A stretch of DNA of 64,000 nt from Congeria kusceri (Eukaryota > Mollusca > Bivalvia > Myida > Dreissenidae): positions 4,575,415 to 4,639,414 of the forward strand of contig CM051026.1 in assembly GCA_027627225.1 (NCBI GenBank). The letters are read 5' to 3'. This document shows positions 34,835-46,854 of the stretch, piece after piece (position 1 is the stretch's first letter; every line of letters starts with the position of its first letter). The notes beneath the pieces were generated by a model. The model had not been told where the DNA came from, did not search any database, and was given only the letters and a program-made list of their open reading frames with translations. Position numbers and translations under genes: made by a program.

Positions 34835-35600
34835 ACTTATATATTATACAAAATTTATATGTACTTGGAGTTCAATTACTGCATCATTTGTCTGTCCAAA
34901 ATGTCTATAAAAGAAATATACCGTTTTGCACATTGTTTATCTAAAAGAAGTAAATGTTGACGATTGAGAATCAAAATGACATATATTTTGTATAGTTTAA
35001 TGTTCGCATTGATCGCACACGCCTTCCAACTCATTCCAGACATGATTGTTTGTATTAATGTCTTGATTTCCCGCCTAGACAGTCGTACACACGACAAACC
35101 AATCACCTTGACCCCGGTGCACGCTCCATTGTCGTTCCCGGTTACAGTGAAGCTGAAATTATATATGAATACAACGCTAGCCCAGTCGCCCTTTGAACGT
35201 CAAACATGTCGTCTGGTCCAGACAAACCGTAAGCACGGTGTCTCGCTGTAAACCAAAATTTCCGACTTCTACATCACAGGTCATATTCACGTAACCGTAT
35301 GTCGCTGATGCGACACTGGTGCGTGGCGATTTTATCGATTGTCGTTTTTCGTGCATTATGTTTGCGAATATGGGATTAATCTTTGTGTATGTCTTGTCAA
35401 GAGGTGTTTACATTCCTTTTTTAATTTTTTTCCGTCTGCGGCGGTTGCGTGTAATATATCACGAATCATTGCTATCGTCATCGGCTATCGATGAAACGCC
35501 ATTGCTTTCTAAAATGATGGGCATATATATATACTATAATAATGAATGCCTCTTTGCAATATATTTTTATTAAAACAGTAAAAAGAGACTGTTGCCATTA
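34835..35600 (+). repeat. Block Q, copy 0 (diverged segmental duplicate)
   Basis: Shares with 49545-49745 the words ttatatgtactt and tatctaaaag.agtaaatgttgacga. Shares with 51250-51470 ccaactcattc.agacatg and tcccggttacagtga. Shares with 38540-38750 atcacgaatcattgctatcg. The ORF at 34964-35251 is partly similar in translation to the one at 51245 (FPVTV, ER.CRL), but DNA similarity is equal, so coding is not shown. Confidence 0.65.
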
Positions 35601-36140
35601 ACACCCGGTATCAAATCAACTTGGATTAGTAAGCGTTTTATGTATAATTATGTGTAACACGCCTTTGTTCTTAAATTTTAAAAGTATCGTATAATTATAT
35701 TTAAATATACACGTTTAAGTTATTGATACAGTCAATTGACAAATGATGTAAACTTTAATTTTGGTATTAAAGTATCCTCGATCATTCGACTCACGCACGG
35801 CTACGCATAGTAACTAACACACACGCACGGGTCCATTACAAATTCATAATTTTAATTAAATTTCTTATCTATTCTTCACCGCTTCTAAATTTATATTGAT
35901 GTATACAAACATTATTATAATACCACACTGCACATTATCTGTTCCAGTATTTGGTTAAGATCTATTACTTCTATACTATTTTTACATCTATCTATAACTT
36001 CTATCTATTACTTCTGTACTGAACTATTATCTTGTATTATTTTATCGCGTTATCAGTTGTGTACATATTGCACGTGAAAAAGTAGCTACATGTTTCAGAT
36101 ACAAAGTTTTTTACTGTACTGTCTGAGGGAGAGGTGTTTG
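35601..36140. other. No recognisable feature
   Basis: AT-rich. Short taacttctatctattacttc repeats lie near 35960-36020. Confidence 0.4.
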
Positions 36141-36143
36141 TTG

Positions 36144-36408
36144 CCCCGGACCCTTATTCACCGACTTATTCTTTGACTTCGTAATAAAGAACCCGACTTT
36201 GAATCAAGATAAGTTAACTCTTCGTTTGCAAATATGCTAGGTACCAATGTTGCTTATACCATTAACAAATCGCTCTATGCTGTAATTAGATTGCATGAAT
36301 ACCAAGTCAGATTGAAATTAATGTATGCTCTTAGAACATAACGGTTTGAATAATATTCTTTATTATAAGTCTGAAGTCTAAGTATAGGTTGGTGAATAGG
36401 GGCCCAGG
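36144..36408. mobile_element. M-type MITE (GGGCCCNTATTCACC ends), 265 bp
   Basis: The left end ccccggacccttattcacc pairs with the right end ggtgaataggggcccagg, and the pairing extends imperfectly about 60 bp inward through gactt..taataaagaa. The same ends bound 42685-44343. Confidence 0.75.
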
Positions 36409-36934
36409 TGGTTTGATGTAGTAAATTATTCTTAAGGCATTGAAAAGCGTTGCCGAAGACGTTATTCATAATATAATGTCTGCATTTTGAATCCTAATTG
36501 AAGAGTGATTTTGGTTCTACATGTGCAATGAAATTCTGTCCGTAGGTGAATTCCTACTAACATGACGAATTTGTATACTATGTGACTTAAAAGTCATGTA
36601 GGTATTGCATTATTCGTTGAAAATAATAATACAGAAACTGAGTTATAAGAATGCTCCTTTGGCATTTATTTAGTTTGTCATTTTGCAAAATATCCGTACC
36701 AAGGAATACATGTGTGTGATTATATGCACGATTGTTGAATCATTGCGTATAACTGTATCAAAAGTTGACGATCGAATTGCCGTGTATTTTCATGTTGGAT
36801 TTAGCAAGATAGAAATCGGATGAATTGCTATATTGATTCAAATCGAAATATATAAGTTTAACTTTACATCATGGGGATGGGGGGCTATAGTCACAAATGT
36901 ATGGTCTTTATTTCGTATCAGAGAGGCAATTTAC

Positions 36935-37072
36935 ACTTTCGAGTCCATTCCCTGGGTAGAACAAGTACTTGGTGTCTTGAGAAAGATCATTCAAACGCTG
37001 CCTGAGTCCTGATCGAACTCATCATCTCACGATCGCAAGGCGGACACCATATCCATCCTGCCACTGCCACAT
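36935..37072 (-). mobile_element. tRNA-derived SINE (family S) remnant
   Basis: The minus strand shows ggatatggtgtccgccttgc and caagtacttgttctaccc as in the 18590 copy. Truncated at its 3' end and diverged in the box B region. Confidence 0.7.
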
Positions 37073-37529
37073 TTTTAATTTGGCATATTTAGCACTGCTC
37101 ATGAGTATACAGTTCCCATCATTAAAAAAAAACACTGAATTAATGATTATGTCCCTTTAACACAGTCGCTAAAACTGTTATTCCTAAGAAATCGTGTGCA
37201 ACTTTCACATTAATACCTTTGTTACGTGTTTCAAAATCAAAACATTTAGCACTGTAAGATTAATTTTGTCCAGAGTCTTCGTATGTGTTGGTATTGCCTT
37301 GTTTGGTTGTTGTAGTGGATTATACCTATCATCGCCAAATGTCAACTGAAGATATATTCCCGATCTTCTGCCAATAAAACCAGTCATTTATGTTTGAATA
37401 ACTTCGTTATTGTTGAATAATTCGTGAAAATATTGTATTTTGTTTATGATTGACTGAAATGATTGTAGTACAAACGCTGTAAAATTATATAAATCCGCAT
37501 TTTAGGGTATGACCCACTCACAAATAAGG

Positions 37530-37960
37530 GACTGCTGCCGTACGACGTCTGTTTTATCCAAAATCGGGCAAAATCGGACAGTGCCCGCCAGGCAGCAGTT
37601 GCAATCGGACGGTGGCAGCTGAAAAATTTGTTCATCGGCCGGCGTCCGTCGAAGTTTAAGTAATACTTAAAAGTTAATGACGACATATCTTGCATCGGGC
37701 GGTGGCCGTACGATATTTTTTACTGTAAAAAATCGTCCGATTTCAACGGCGACCGTGCGGGCGTCTTCCACCGATGTACAGTTATCGCCAGAGTATCCGG
37801 TGGTTCCTGTACAGGCACCGGGCGGCCACCGTTCTGTCTGCCGGCGGCTGACCGATTTGCAATGACTCGATACCTTTGTCCATGCATTTAAGTTGCAATC
37901 ATCTACAATCCTGCGCGGCGATCGTCCGATTCAAATATTCACCGCACGGGCGCCACCCAT
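37530..37960. other. GC- and CpG-rich patch of unknown nature
   Basis: Surrounded by AT-rich DNA, it repeats cgggcggtggccgtacg-like words on both strands (cggacggtggcagctg, caccgggcggccaccg). The ORF at 37677 runs through it. It resembles an eroded inverted-repeat element more than a promoter CpG island, but neither is proven. Confidence 0.4.
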
Positions 37961-38029
37961 TGCTCAAACTGCTTGAGTGAACACGCGAGGCCAAAAATAT
38001 ATATGATCACAGTTTGTATTGTTTTGTGC

Positions 38030-39100
38030 TTGGAATTTATGGTAGATGACCCGATGTGGCATAGTGTTTCGTGATTGCAACGAGTCGGCTTCCGGTTCTT
38101 GCAAGTTGTTCTGTTGTCGCATTTATCGAGCACGCCTTCCATACTTATCTCTAACATGTATTAGGTTTGTTTTCCTAGCGTTGTGACACCGAGTGGTGTG
38201 GTGTGCGGGAATAAAACACTGGATTTCCTGTGTGACTGGTGAAACATGTACGTGTTCTGGTTGATACTATATGAGTTCCCATTCACAATAACATGTTCGG
38301 TTGTATCATGTAGAACTATACCGCTCTGAACTACATGTATCAAGTTCCGACCTCCATAGCGTCCTCTATCGTGCACACGACATCTAGCAAATTTGCCTTA
38401 CGCCTGTACACGTCATTTCCGGTTACGGTGAGACAGGTTTTCGAGGAAGACGCTAGTTCATACGAACCGTGACCGTCAAGCATGTCGTCTAGTCCAACCC
38501 AAAACAACGCAGACTGACTCGGCCCAGTTAACCAGTTTACGGTTTTCTAGCCGATTGTGATTTTCGCCGTTTCTCATGCATTCTGTCTGTCGAGACAGGT
38601 TAAACTTATGCGAGTGTCTCGTTCATTGGGTGGTAACATTCCTTGCTGTCGTCTGCGACTGCTTGTTACATTTCCGGTAATCACGAATCAATGCTATCGT
38701 CCTCGGCTGTCAATGAAACGTCCGTGCTTCCTATATTATGGACATGAATTGAATGCTTATTTTTGTCATGTATCATTGATTTCTCTTCAGAGATGGATAA
38801 TTTGTTATGTTGCTATTGGTGACTATCTAAAACGGTTCGACCAGTGTTACCATTTACAATCGGTTCCGCTTGATCATGTCACTCATAAACAATTGGCACT
38901 AAACTGTATACTTTCATTTGACAAGTTCAGTAAATTATGACAGTTTGTCTTTGAAGTGACTGACATGATCCATCAGTGATCGTTCATAATTGTTGAAGTA
39001 GGTACCCTGTATGATTGAAACTCTATAGTTTGAATAACGCACGACTGCGCGTTACAACACATACCCACGAGTCTGCCATTTACCAGTTTATACTCGAATT
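38030..39100 (+). repeat. Block Q, copy 1
   Basis: 38085-38160 matches 51256-51310 (gtcggcttccggttctt) and copy 0 (cacgccttcca). 38400-38500 matches 35135-35250 (catttccggttacggtgag, catgtcgtct). 38690-38750 and the caccatttacaatcggtt stretch match both other copies. About 220 bp at 38160-38380 is absent from the other copies. The 127-codon ORF at 38557 overlaps the block without conserved reading. Confidence 0.6.
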
Positions 39101-40384
39101 GCATTATCTGTCATTTCTCCGTAAATATTGAAAATTATGTGGGTGCAAAATACTAGGTATTATAGCAAAAAAGCCTGTTCGTAGTTTGTGTTAACTGTTC
39201 CGATAATCTGGTGTATCGAATTAATAATATTTATATTGTTTCGTGGTTTAAGCATCACCATCATCATCATCATCACAATTATTACCGGAGATAAGCAACA
39301 ATAACAGTAATACCATACTGCTAATTTTGTTTCAAACGAATATTTGAACAAATAAAAAGGTAAATTATTTTCTCGCCATACAATGAACTCTGACGTGTGC
39401 TGTAGTATGACAATATGGACTGGCAGTTCTAGTACTGAATGGCCTAAAAACCTTGTCTCCTAATATTTAAAATCTTTGCTTGTAGTTTATTTAAGTAAAT
39501 CAGGTATCATATTTCATGCTGATGGTACAATATTTATTCTTGAGGTCAGTCGTTTATCCGCCAAAACTGCAGCACATTTCATACAGCGTCTAGGGCGATG
39601 TCCTACATCTATATAGACGAGTATTTACAAAAGATTTCTTAAAATGTCACTCAATTAAATTTCGATCCTCAATTGTTTTGGGTTGCATATTTTATTTCAA
39701 TTTAAAACATATTCAATTTATGATGATGTATATTTACTGCTTTTGTTAAGAAAGTATTGATGAAGATGTTTTTGTAGTGGAGTCTGTAGTTGTTGTCGAT
39801 GACTATGATGGTAAATTATCATAATCATCATCATAATCATAAACATAATCATCAACAACAACAAAGCTGCTACTATTTGTAACACAACCTAATCTGTTAC
39901 AGCAGCAACAAGAGAAACATATTTAAACTCTAACTGGTTCAAACGACTTGTTTAACAAAAACTATTTAAATTGAACTTCTTTCTCACTCTACTGTATTAG
40001 TTTATGCAGTTTTAAGCAGTAGCTTGAGATAGTGTGGACTTTCAATTCCAGTTCATAATGACACTATTCTGGATATTCACATGTCCCTGTCTGACGGATC
40101 CTTCCGGTTCCGTGATCTTATGCACTGGTTCCACATTTATGCATTCGGGACACCTCAGTAAGTATCATTATGCAAATAGCGGCTACGTCAAACGCTGACA
40201 CCAGCGGAGCGACACCTGTGGGACACGACGCTGTCTGTTTTACTTAGTAGAACCTAGGATGCTAAAGAAAGAACAAATATCGCATCCCGACTCGAGCGTC
40301 TTGGAAATATTTATGTAAAAAAAGCTAAAGCAACTATTTTAATATTTAATAAGAACAATGATTATGTTATTTTTATGAAATAAT
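39101..40384. other. Unique AT-rich DNA with CAT/AAC microsatellite patches
   Basis: (CAT)n-like runs lie at 39253-39278 and 39820-39865, the latter with acaacaac. No gene was recognised. Confidence 0.5.
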
Positions 40385-40665
40385 TTTCGATTGAGGGTTG
40401 TTTATCGACTAATTAACAACAATTTTGAGTTCTGATGTGTACTAATTAAACCATCCATCACATCAGAACTCTAAATTAGCAGATAAACAACGATAATACT
40501 TTTTTTTCGATTCTAACGTGACCTGACAACATATTCCGCAATTCGGAATATTCCGCTACCGCCCTCGTGGTATAATTCCTACGCATCGGAACTCCAAACC
40601 GTTGGTTGGTTGTTACCGCAATAACAAACAGTTACCCGTCAATTATTTCTTAAATAATGCACACT
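40385..40665. repeat. H element, copy 3 (rearranged)
   Basis: A left part in minus orientation (attttcgattgagggttgt, ctaaattagcagataaacaa) is followed at 40545 by a plus-oriented piece (ccctcgtggtataattcct, acgcatcggaactcc). It looks like two partial H copies joined. Confidence 0.6.
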
Positions 40666-40784
40666 TTATTGCAATTCGAAAATAGTGAGCGTAAGCTAAT
40701 CCTGTTATAGCATGCTGGATATATTTGTAGAAATCGGGACTAGCTTCTCGATGTCAAACATTATATTATTACAAGTATTATTAG

Positions 40785-41672
40785 CTCGACTATTCGGAGA
40801 ATATGTTAAATTTCCTACTACCGTCGGCGTCCGCGTCTGAATTTGGTTAAAGTTTTTATTCAAAAGTCTTGTAACTACACAAGTTATTCACTTGAAAATT
40901 GGAATATACCCTTGTCATCAAATCCAGTATCCAGGGCAACATTCCCCATAACTCAGTTTTGTATTGTGACAGAGTTATGCCCCCTTTTTATGTAGATTTT
41001 CTGGTTAAAGTTTATATTCAAAAGTTTTGTAACTTCAAAACTACAGAATTTATTCACTTGAATCTTGGAATATACCGTTGTCATCAGCTCCTGTGTCAGG
41101 GGCAATATTCCCTATAACTCTGTTTTGTATTCTGACATAGTTATGCCCTTTTTCACATAGATTTTCTTGTTTAAGTTTATATTCAACGGTTTTGTAACTT
41201 CAGAACTACATAAGTTATTCACTTGAAAATTGGAATATACCTTTGTCAACAATTTCAATATAATGGGCAACATTCCATGTAACTCTGTTTTGTATTTTGA
41301 CAGAGTTATGCCCCTTTTTCACTTCAGAACTACATAAGTTATTCACATTAAAATAGGAACATACCTTTGTCATCAACTCCAGTGTCAGGGCCAACCTCCC
41401 TATAAATCTGTTTTGCATTTTGACAGGGTGGTGCCCCTTTTTCACTTAGATTTTCTGGTAAAAGTTTATATTTAAAACTCTTATAATTTCAAAACTACAT
41501 AAGTTATTAACTACATAAGGTTGAAACTTGGAATAATTTGATGAAATAATTGCCATAGTTCAGTTTTGTATTTGAACAAATGTATGCCCCTTCCATTTTC
41601 CAAAATATGTACCAACTGAAATGCTTTGAAAAGTCGAGCCCGTTGTTCTCTGACAGCTCTTGTTATTAGTAT
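40785..41672 (+). repeat. Family IV element, complete: AGCTCGAC head, array, ACAGCTCTTGTT tail
   Basis: Head ttagctcgactattcggag. Five to six units of 120-150 bp with acagagttatgcccc, gtaacttcaaaactac and ataagttattcacttg. The tail, gtcgagcccgttgttctctg then acagctcttgtt, lies at 41633-41664. Best bounded example of this architecture. ORFs are repeat readings. Confidence 0.85.
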
Positions 41673-41691
41673 TATAATCACATTGTTTGTA

Positions 41692-41810
41692 AACCACGCG
41701 TTTCTCGGTTTCCTCGTGCATTGTCATCCTCGATCGATGCAGGAAACTGACGCTGAATGTACATGTACACTGTGCACGAGGATATCGTGAATTTCATGAC
41801 AGTCTCCGAC
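41692..41810. repeat. J palindrome, copy 1
   Basis: The inverted pair tttcctcgtgca and tgcacgaggatatcgtga flanks tgtacatgtacactgtgca. Copies: 46855-46980 and 60285-60400. It sits just upstream of H copy 4. Confidence 0.7.
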
Positions 41811-41834
41811 GTAAATGTATAAGCAATAGTTAAG

Positions 41835-42535
41835 AACTAATCTAACATGCTACTCGTTAAGTTTTCTGTAGACGAAGAACACAATTATCGTTGTTAAACT
41901 ACCCAATAAACAACGCAAAAAGTAGTCCCGATTCTGATCGGAGCATAGTAAAATATAATTATCATTACAATTGCAAAAATATTTGTCAAATCATGTTTGA
42001 ATCGAAATAAGTTTCGCATTATCGTTGCTTATCGGTCAATAAACAACTCTGTCGTTCTGATGCGTGGCTATTGAACAACTCGGGCAAACACCCTCGTGGT
42101 TTAATTCCTACGCATCATAACGACAGTGTTGTTTATTGGCCGATAAACAACGATAAATCGAAAATAAGTTATAAAGTCTAACATTATACCCGCTGATATT
42201 TCTATAGACAAAGAACAGAATTATTGTTGTTAAACTACCCGATAAACAACGCAAAAAGTATTCCCAATTCTGTGCGCTACATAGCAAAATGTAATTCTCA
42301 TTACAATTGCAAAAATATGTTTCAGATTATGTTAGAATCGAATTAATTTTGCTGTATCGTTGTTTATCGGCCAATAAATAACACTTTGTCATTCTGATAA
42401 CACTTTGTCATTCTGATGCGTGGCTATTAAACCAATCGGAATAATGCCCTCGTGGTTTAATTCCTACGCATCAGAACTCCAAATCGTTGTTTATTGGCCG
42501 ATAATCAAGGATAAATCGAAAATTATTATTTCTTA
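41835..42535 (+). repeat. H elements, copies 4 and 5 in tandem
   Basis: Each about 340-bp unit contains ttgttaaactacccaataaa, cgattctg.tcggagcatag, atcgttgtttatcggccaat, the stem cgttctgatgcgtg with cctacgcatcagaac, and tttattggccgataaacaac. Copy 5 begins near 42185. A 19-bp stutter (ataacactttgtcattctg) lies at 42385-42420. Confidence 0.85.
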
Positions 42536-42684
42536 ATTAATAGATTACGCGTCACTGACATTTATTGGAAGACGGATCACTGCGAAATTGTATGTACACA
42601 CACACTGGTAAAGTGGTTAAACACAGTTCCAAAAATAATTAATAAAGATACTTTTAAAATTAAATTTTAATCAAGAGAACGTAA

Positions 42685-44343
42685 CCTGGGCCCGTATTCA
42701 CCAATCCATTCTTAGACTTAAGACGTAAGAATAAAGAATATTCTTCAAACCGCTTTTTACTTAGAACTGTGTTAATTTCAATTTTAATTTGTGTTCACCA
42801 GTGCTAATTTTAGCATTCTTTGTCTAGAGTTATTTATTAATAACATAAGCGACATCGGTAGCCAGTATAGCTAAAAATGCACACACATCTTTTCGGGAGT
42901 CTAAGTCTTCCTTTTTCGGCGTAGCTGTCTAAGATCACTTTTGACCTAGATTTCTTGCGATAATTATGCAGCGGGAAAATTGAATGCCAATATAATTGGG
43001 CAAATTTTATAATTTTAGGGAATGCAAACTCACAATACTGGTTTAATGTATACCAACAACTGTTGCATACTTTTGGGGATTAAAATGTACATAATTGTTT
43101 ACATAAGCGGTTAAAGTAAAGTTATAAACATATTATCGATATTCACTCTAGAACTGAGCATAAGTATGAACATATTTTCTTATTGTATGTCATGAATAGA
43201 ATATTATATTAATTCCCATAATTAATCCACTATTTTGTTTAGCCTAGCGACCCGCTCTATTAATAATTGATTCTAGATAGCGAGTTCAAAACGCGATCAT
43301 TCTAAAAATAGCGCGCCTTGACCTACTGGTGTATAGCTGTTATAATATACATGCATCAAATAGCGTACAGAGAATCAAAAGAGCGAATATTTCAATAAAT
43401 GAGGGATTTATGTTTATAAACATACCGTCCATGTTTTAATTTGAAATTGAATTGCGGTTGTGTTCTATAATGAAACAATTAGAATTGCACATTTCTATCA
43501 ACTTCTCCAGTAGATGTTAATGAATCTATAAAAAGAGATATTTTAATAAATAACATGTTGTGAAATAATTATCGCCCGGAATACGTCGAAATGATATTCA
43601 TGTTGCTTTTACTTCATTTCTGTAGCATTAATACATTATTTGCAATACCAATTATACACAGAAACCCTTGATACATCATATTCCTACCGAATATTATTTT
43701 AAATCGCCATAGTCTATATAGTCTAATGTAATATTTGTGTTATCGAAAATGGAAGTCATCATTATTTCAAATGCGCTGAATGTTTTATGAAGATTGGTTG
43801 ATTTTCCTTAGGATACACAGTATAAATGGTTAATTTATTTCAAAATGTGTATGTATTATGCATAGATAACTTCCAAGATGGGCATATTACTTAAGAATAA
43901 CTATACGCGTCTGACACAAAATAATGTTCATTCACTCCCGGAATTATTTTCGTACATTGTTAATTTGTTATATTTGGCTGACGCATTTATATAATAATGA
44001 TGTTAACGTAAATTATTTAGGTTATTCATGTATCACTGGTGAAAACATGGGGTGGTATGATCGGTTTATTCACGGTACATATATTAATAATTATTGAATG
44101 AATCACACATTAATTTTGGGATCCGAGAAGTTTTCTTGTGATGTCCGAAATAGCTGGAATCCTCTTATATAGGTGGAGACCGAACAATCTGGGGTCCGAG
44201 AAGCCACGTAACCGATCATCTTGGCCCTCTTGTATTATGTTTAGGGTAAACATGATATCTCAATATTAATGTCAACGCCGATTGTCTATTTTTAAAGACA
44301 TTTCTTGTTAATTCTAATAATGGATTGGTGAATACGGACTCAG
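42685..44343. mobile_element. M-type MITE interrupted by K copy C
   Basis: Left end cctgggcccgtattcaccaa at 42685; right end ttggtgaatacggactcag at 44343. The interior between 42912 and 44293 is a K element, so K inserted into an older M MITE. Confidence 0.75.
42912..44293 (+). mobile_element. K element copy C (longest), non-coding, about 1.38 kb
   Basis: Starts tttttcggcgtagctgtct and ends caacgccgattgtcta. It contains all regions found in copies A and B, including gcatagataactt (shared with A) and ggggtccgagaagccacgta (shared with B). No conserved ORF, no poly(A), no long terminal repeat. Confidence 0.8.
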
Positions 44344-44494
44344 TTTGAAAGGAATTGATGCAATGCAGAGTTTAGTCATTTTACAGTGATATTCCCGGTC
44401 AACATACAGAAATTGTGTCACTAATTTTAATGGTGTGCGATATTGTATTATGAATAAACATTAATGTGCGCATATTAATTGTATAAATACGATA

Positions 44495-44764
44495 GTGAAC
44501 GCGTTCGGTTTAACAATATGTACATATACGAGTTTCGTATTTGTTAACATGTTGATTAAGTGCAGTGTAGCTCAGTGTATGCTCATTTGTCCATATACTG
44601 ATTTAGACAACCAGATTCCGACACGTACAGTAGTCTTGGCTTCATGGTGGCGTCTCGGTCAACAGTCGTGCAATAGTTTTGTGGTCTCCAGCGGAAACAG
44701 CAATACTTACAGAACCCTATACAGTCGCAGTTTAAATATTGTTGATGCTGCTGATGTTTTTAAA
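44495..44764 (+). other. Possible orphan coding exon
   Basis: A 90-codon open frame with somewhat coding-like composition stops just after a perfect donor-like aaatg/gtaagaac. Part of the reading is LASWWRLGQQSCNSFVVSSG. I do not recognise it, and no downstream exon was identified. Chance is a real alternative. Confidence 0.18.
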
Positions 44765-44884
44765 TGGTAAGAACTCTATGCGCGACTAACATTGACAAAT
44801 TCATTGAACACATTTGTATGAATACGTATTTAAGAAATGTGTATTTCGAAATGAATGCCGCATCCTACGGGAAATGCAATAGGC

Positions 44885-45070
44885 AAGACTTTAAGGGATT
44901 TTTTTCTAAAACAATGCAATAATTACATGTTATTACAACGAATATAAAATCGGCGTGTTTTGAGAGCGATGCCTGAGTTATTGAAAACAAAACCATGACT
45001 CGGACATGGAAGTATTCCTTTCCTATACTTGCAAATATAATATGTTTATTGTCATAACTTTTTTAATGAT
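44885..45070 (+). repeat. Block P copy 1, first part
   Basis: Matches 53100-53225: attacaacgaatataa, gtgttttgagagcgatg, ggaagtattccttt, atatgtttatt. Confidence 0.65.
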
Positions 45071-45245
45071 AGTGTCCTATTTTCCTGTACACTTGATTAG
45101 AGACGTAACATTATTGTCCCGTTCAGAGATCTCATTCATAGCGGATCCATGTTCTAGCGGTGTAAAACTGGCTTCAAAAACCCAATGTCCCCAAATCGAG
45201 CTCCGAAGTTCTGTGTACTTGTGTGATGTATGATGTGCTTCATAC

Positions 45246-45670
45246 CGGGCACTCAAAGACCCAGAGTCGCCTCTGGAACGAGGCGTCTCCTGTTAATACC
45301 GGACTGTCAAGGACCCAGGGTCGCCTCTGAAACGGGGCGTCTCCTGTTAATACCGGGCTGTCAAGGACCCAGGCTCGCCTCTGAAACGGGGCGTCTCCTG
45401 TTAATACCGGACTGTCAAGGACCCAGGGTCGCCTCTGGAACGGGGCGTCTCCTGTTAATACCGGGCTGTCAAGGACCCAGGGTCGCCTCTGGAACGGGGC
45501 GTCTCTTGTCAATACCGGGCTGTCAAGGACCCAGGCTCGCCTCTGGAACGAGGCGTCTCCTGTTAATACCGGGCTGTCAAGGACCCAGGCTCGCCTCTGA
45601 AACGGGGCGTCTCCTGTTAATACCGGGCTGTCAAGGACCCAGGCTCGCCTCTGAAACGGGGCGCCTCTTG
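45246..45670 (+). repeat. 54-bp minisatellite, 8 units, open on both strands
   Basis: The word tgtcaaggaccc starts at 45305, 45359, 45413, 45467, 45521, 45575 and 45629, a constant 54-bp step, preceded by a diverged first unit at 45251. Units differ at few sites (aggctcgc/agggtcgc, gaaacg/ggaacg). 54 is divisible by 3, and the unit has no stop in one frame of each strand, so 147- and 148-codon ORFs arise. GC-rich in an AT-rich setting. Confidence 0.93.
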
Positions 45671-45689
45671 TAGCTTTCACTTCCACCTG

Positions 45690-46850
45690 TAAGTCAACTA
45701 ACGATTATTCTGGAGAAGATGATCATATGAAAGGGAGTACCGGTGTACTCAATAAAATTTATCACACACAAAAATATCGTTCATTTAAATAAAATTGGTT
45801 GATTTTCGGTAAATCCACATTGAGCACTATTGTGCTTGACGACGGCATTTTATCGAGAGATTAAAAGAAGTGAAGCATAATATTAACGAATTAGCGCTGG
45901 CAGTTCAGCCCGTTTTAATATCGATACTATAAAAACGAACTGTGATTATATGGTTCGTATTAAAAGTATTGTTTTCACCACCAAACTAATGCTGATATAA
46001 AAAGCATAAGTACAATCAACAAATCCAATTAGTAGCACGGGAGACAACCATGTGTTACTCTATAACAAAGTGCTGACAGCAGTTGCTTTCCTTAGATTGA
46101 CTCTAGTGACGATTTGTTCCCTATTTAGTTCCTTTGTCAATATCTAGTTTATTTATAGACTTTTTACGTTCGTTTTCTAATTATAAAGTAAATTTAATTT
46201 TGCTTATTAATTTTGCTTATTAAATTGTTTATGCGTTGTAAAAATTAATAGTCTGTAAGTTTATCACAATTTTCTGCAAAACAAGTATTTATTTTAACAA
46301 CATAACGGGTATTAAACGGTAGGAATTGTTGCTTTTATAAATACACCATTACTTTGTTACTTTGACAGTTATATTAAATTTTAGCATATATCGGCAGAGA
46401 ACATCGTATTTTACGTCCAAAATATAAACAAACACATGGAGCGAAAATATTTCTTTTTTTTTTGTCAAGGATAGTTACCTTAAAATTCTAAGACGATTTC
46501 GTCTCATTTCATATATGTAAACAGAACACAAAGGTACTGATTTAAAGCTAAGACACTGAACAGAATGTGCTTTCAGAGTGGTGTAAATATTAGAAATGCG
46601 CACCATTCGCCGATAAACGTGACATTTAAGCTTGCTTTGGTAGATCTAGACTGTTATTGGAGTTAACACATTATTAGTTTGTTGTTAGCAACTTTACACA
46701 AAAAGTGTCGGAACGGATTTGCATGAACTTTTCTTTGCATGTTTGAAAGGGCCAATGAATAAATGGTTAGATTTTAGTGGTGCTTTCCAGATGCCGTGCT
46801 GCTATTAAATGTAAACAAGTGACACCAAAAGCTAAATGTAACCTTTATGT
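45690..46850. other. No recognisable feature
   Basis: AT-rich. A short duplication tttaattttgcttattaat lies near 46193-46220. Confidence 0.45.
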
Positions 46851-46854
46851 GCCA

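Noticed and set aside
34964..35251. 95-codon ORF with partial similarity to the ORF at 51245 as a small gene family
   Set aside because: Similarity between the Q blocks is as high in non-coding parts as in the ORF, the frames carry different ends, and copy 1 has no matching ORF. Treated as duplicated non-coding DNA.
45230..45686. Antisense pair of 147/148-codon ORFs
   Set aside because: Produced by a 54-bp tandem repeat with no stop in one frame of each strand. Considered as a gene but unsupported; kept as a repeat finding.
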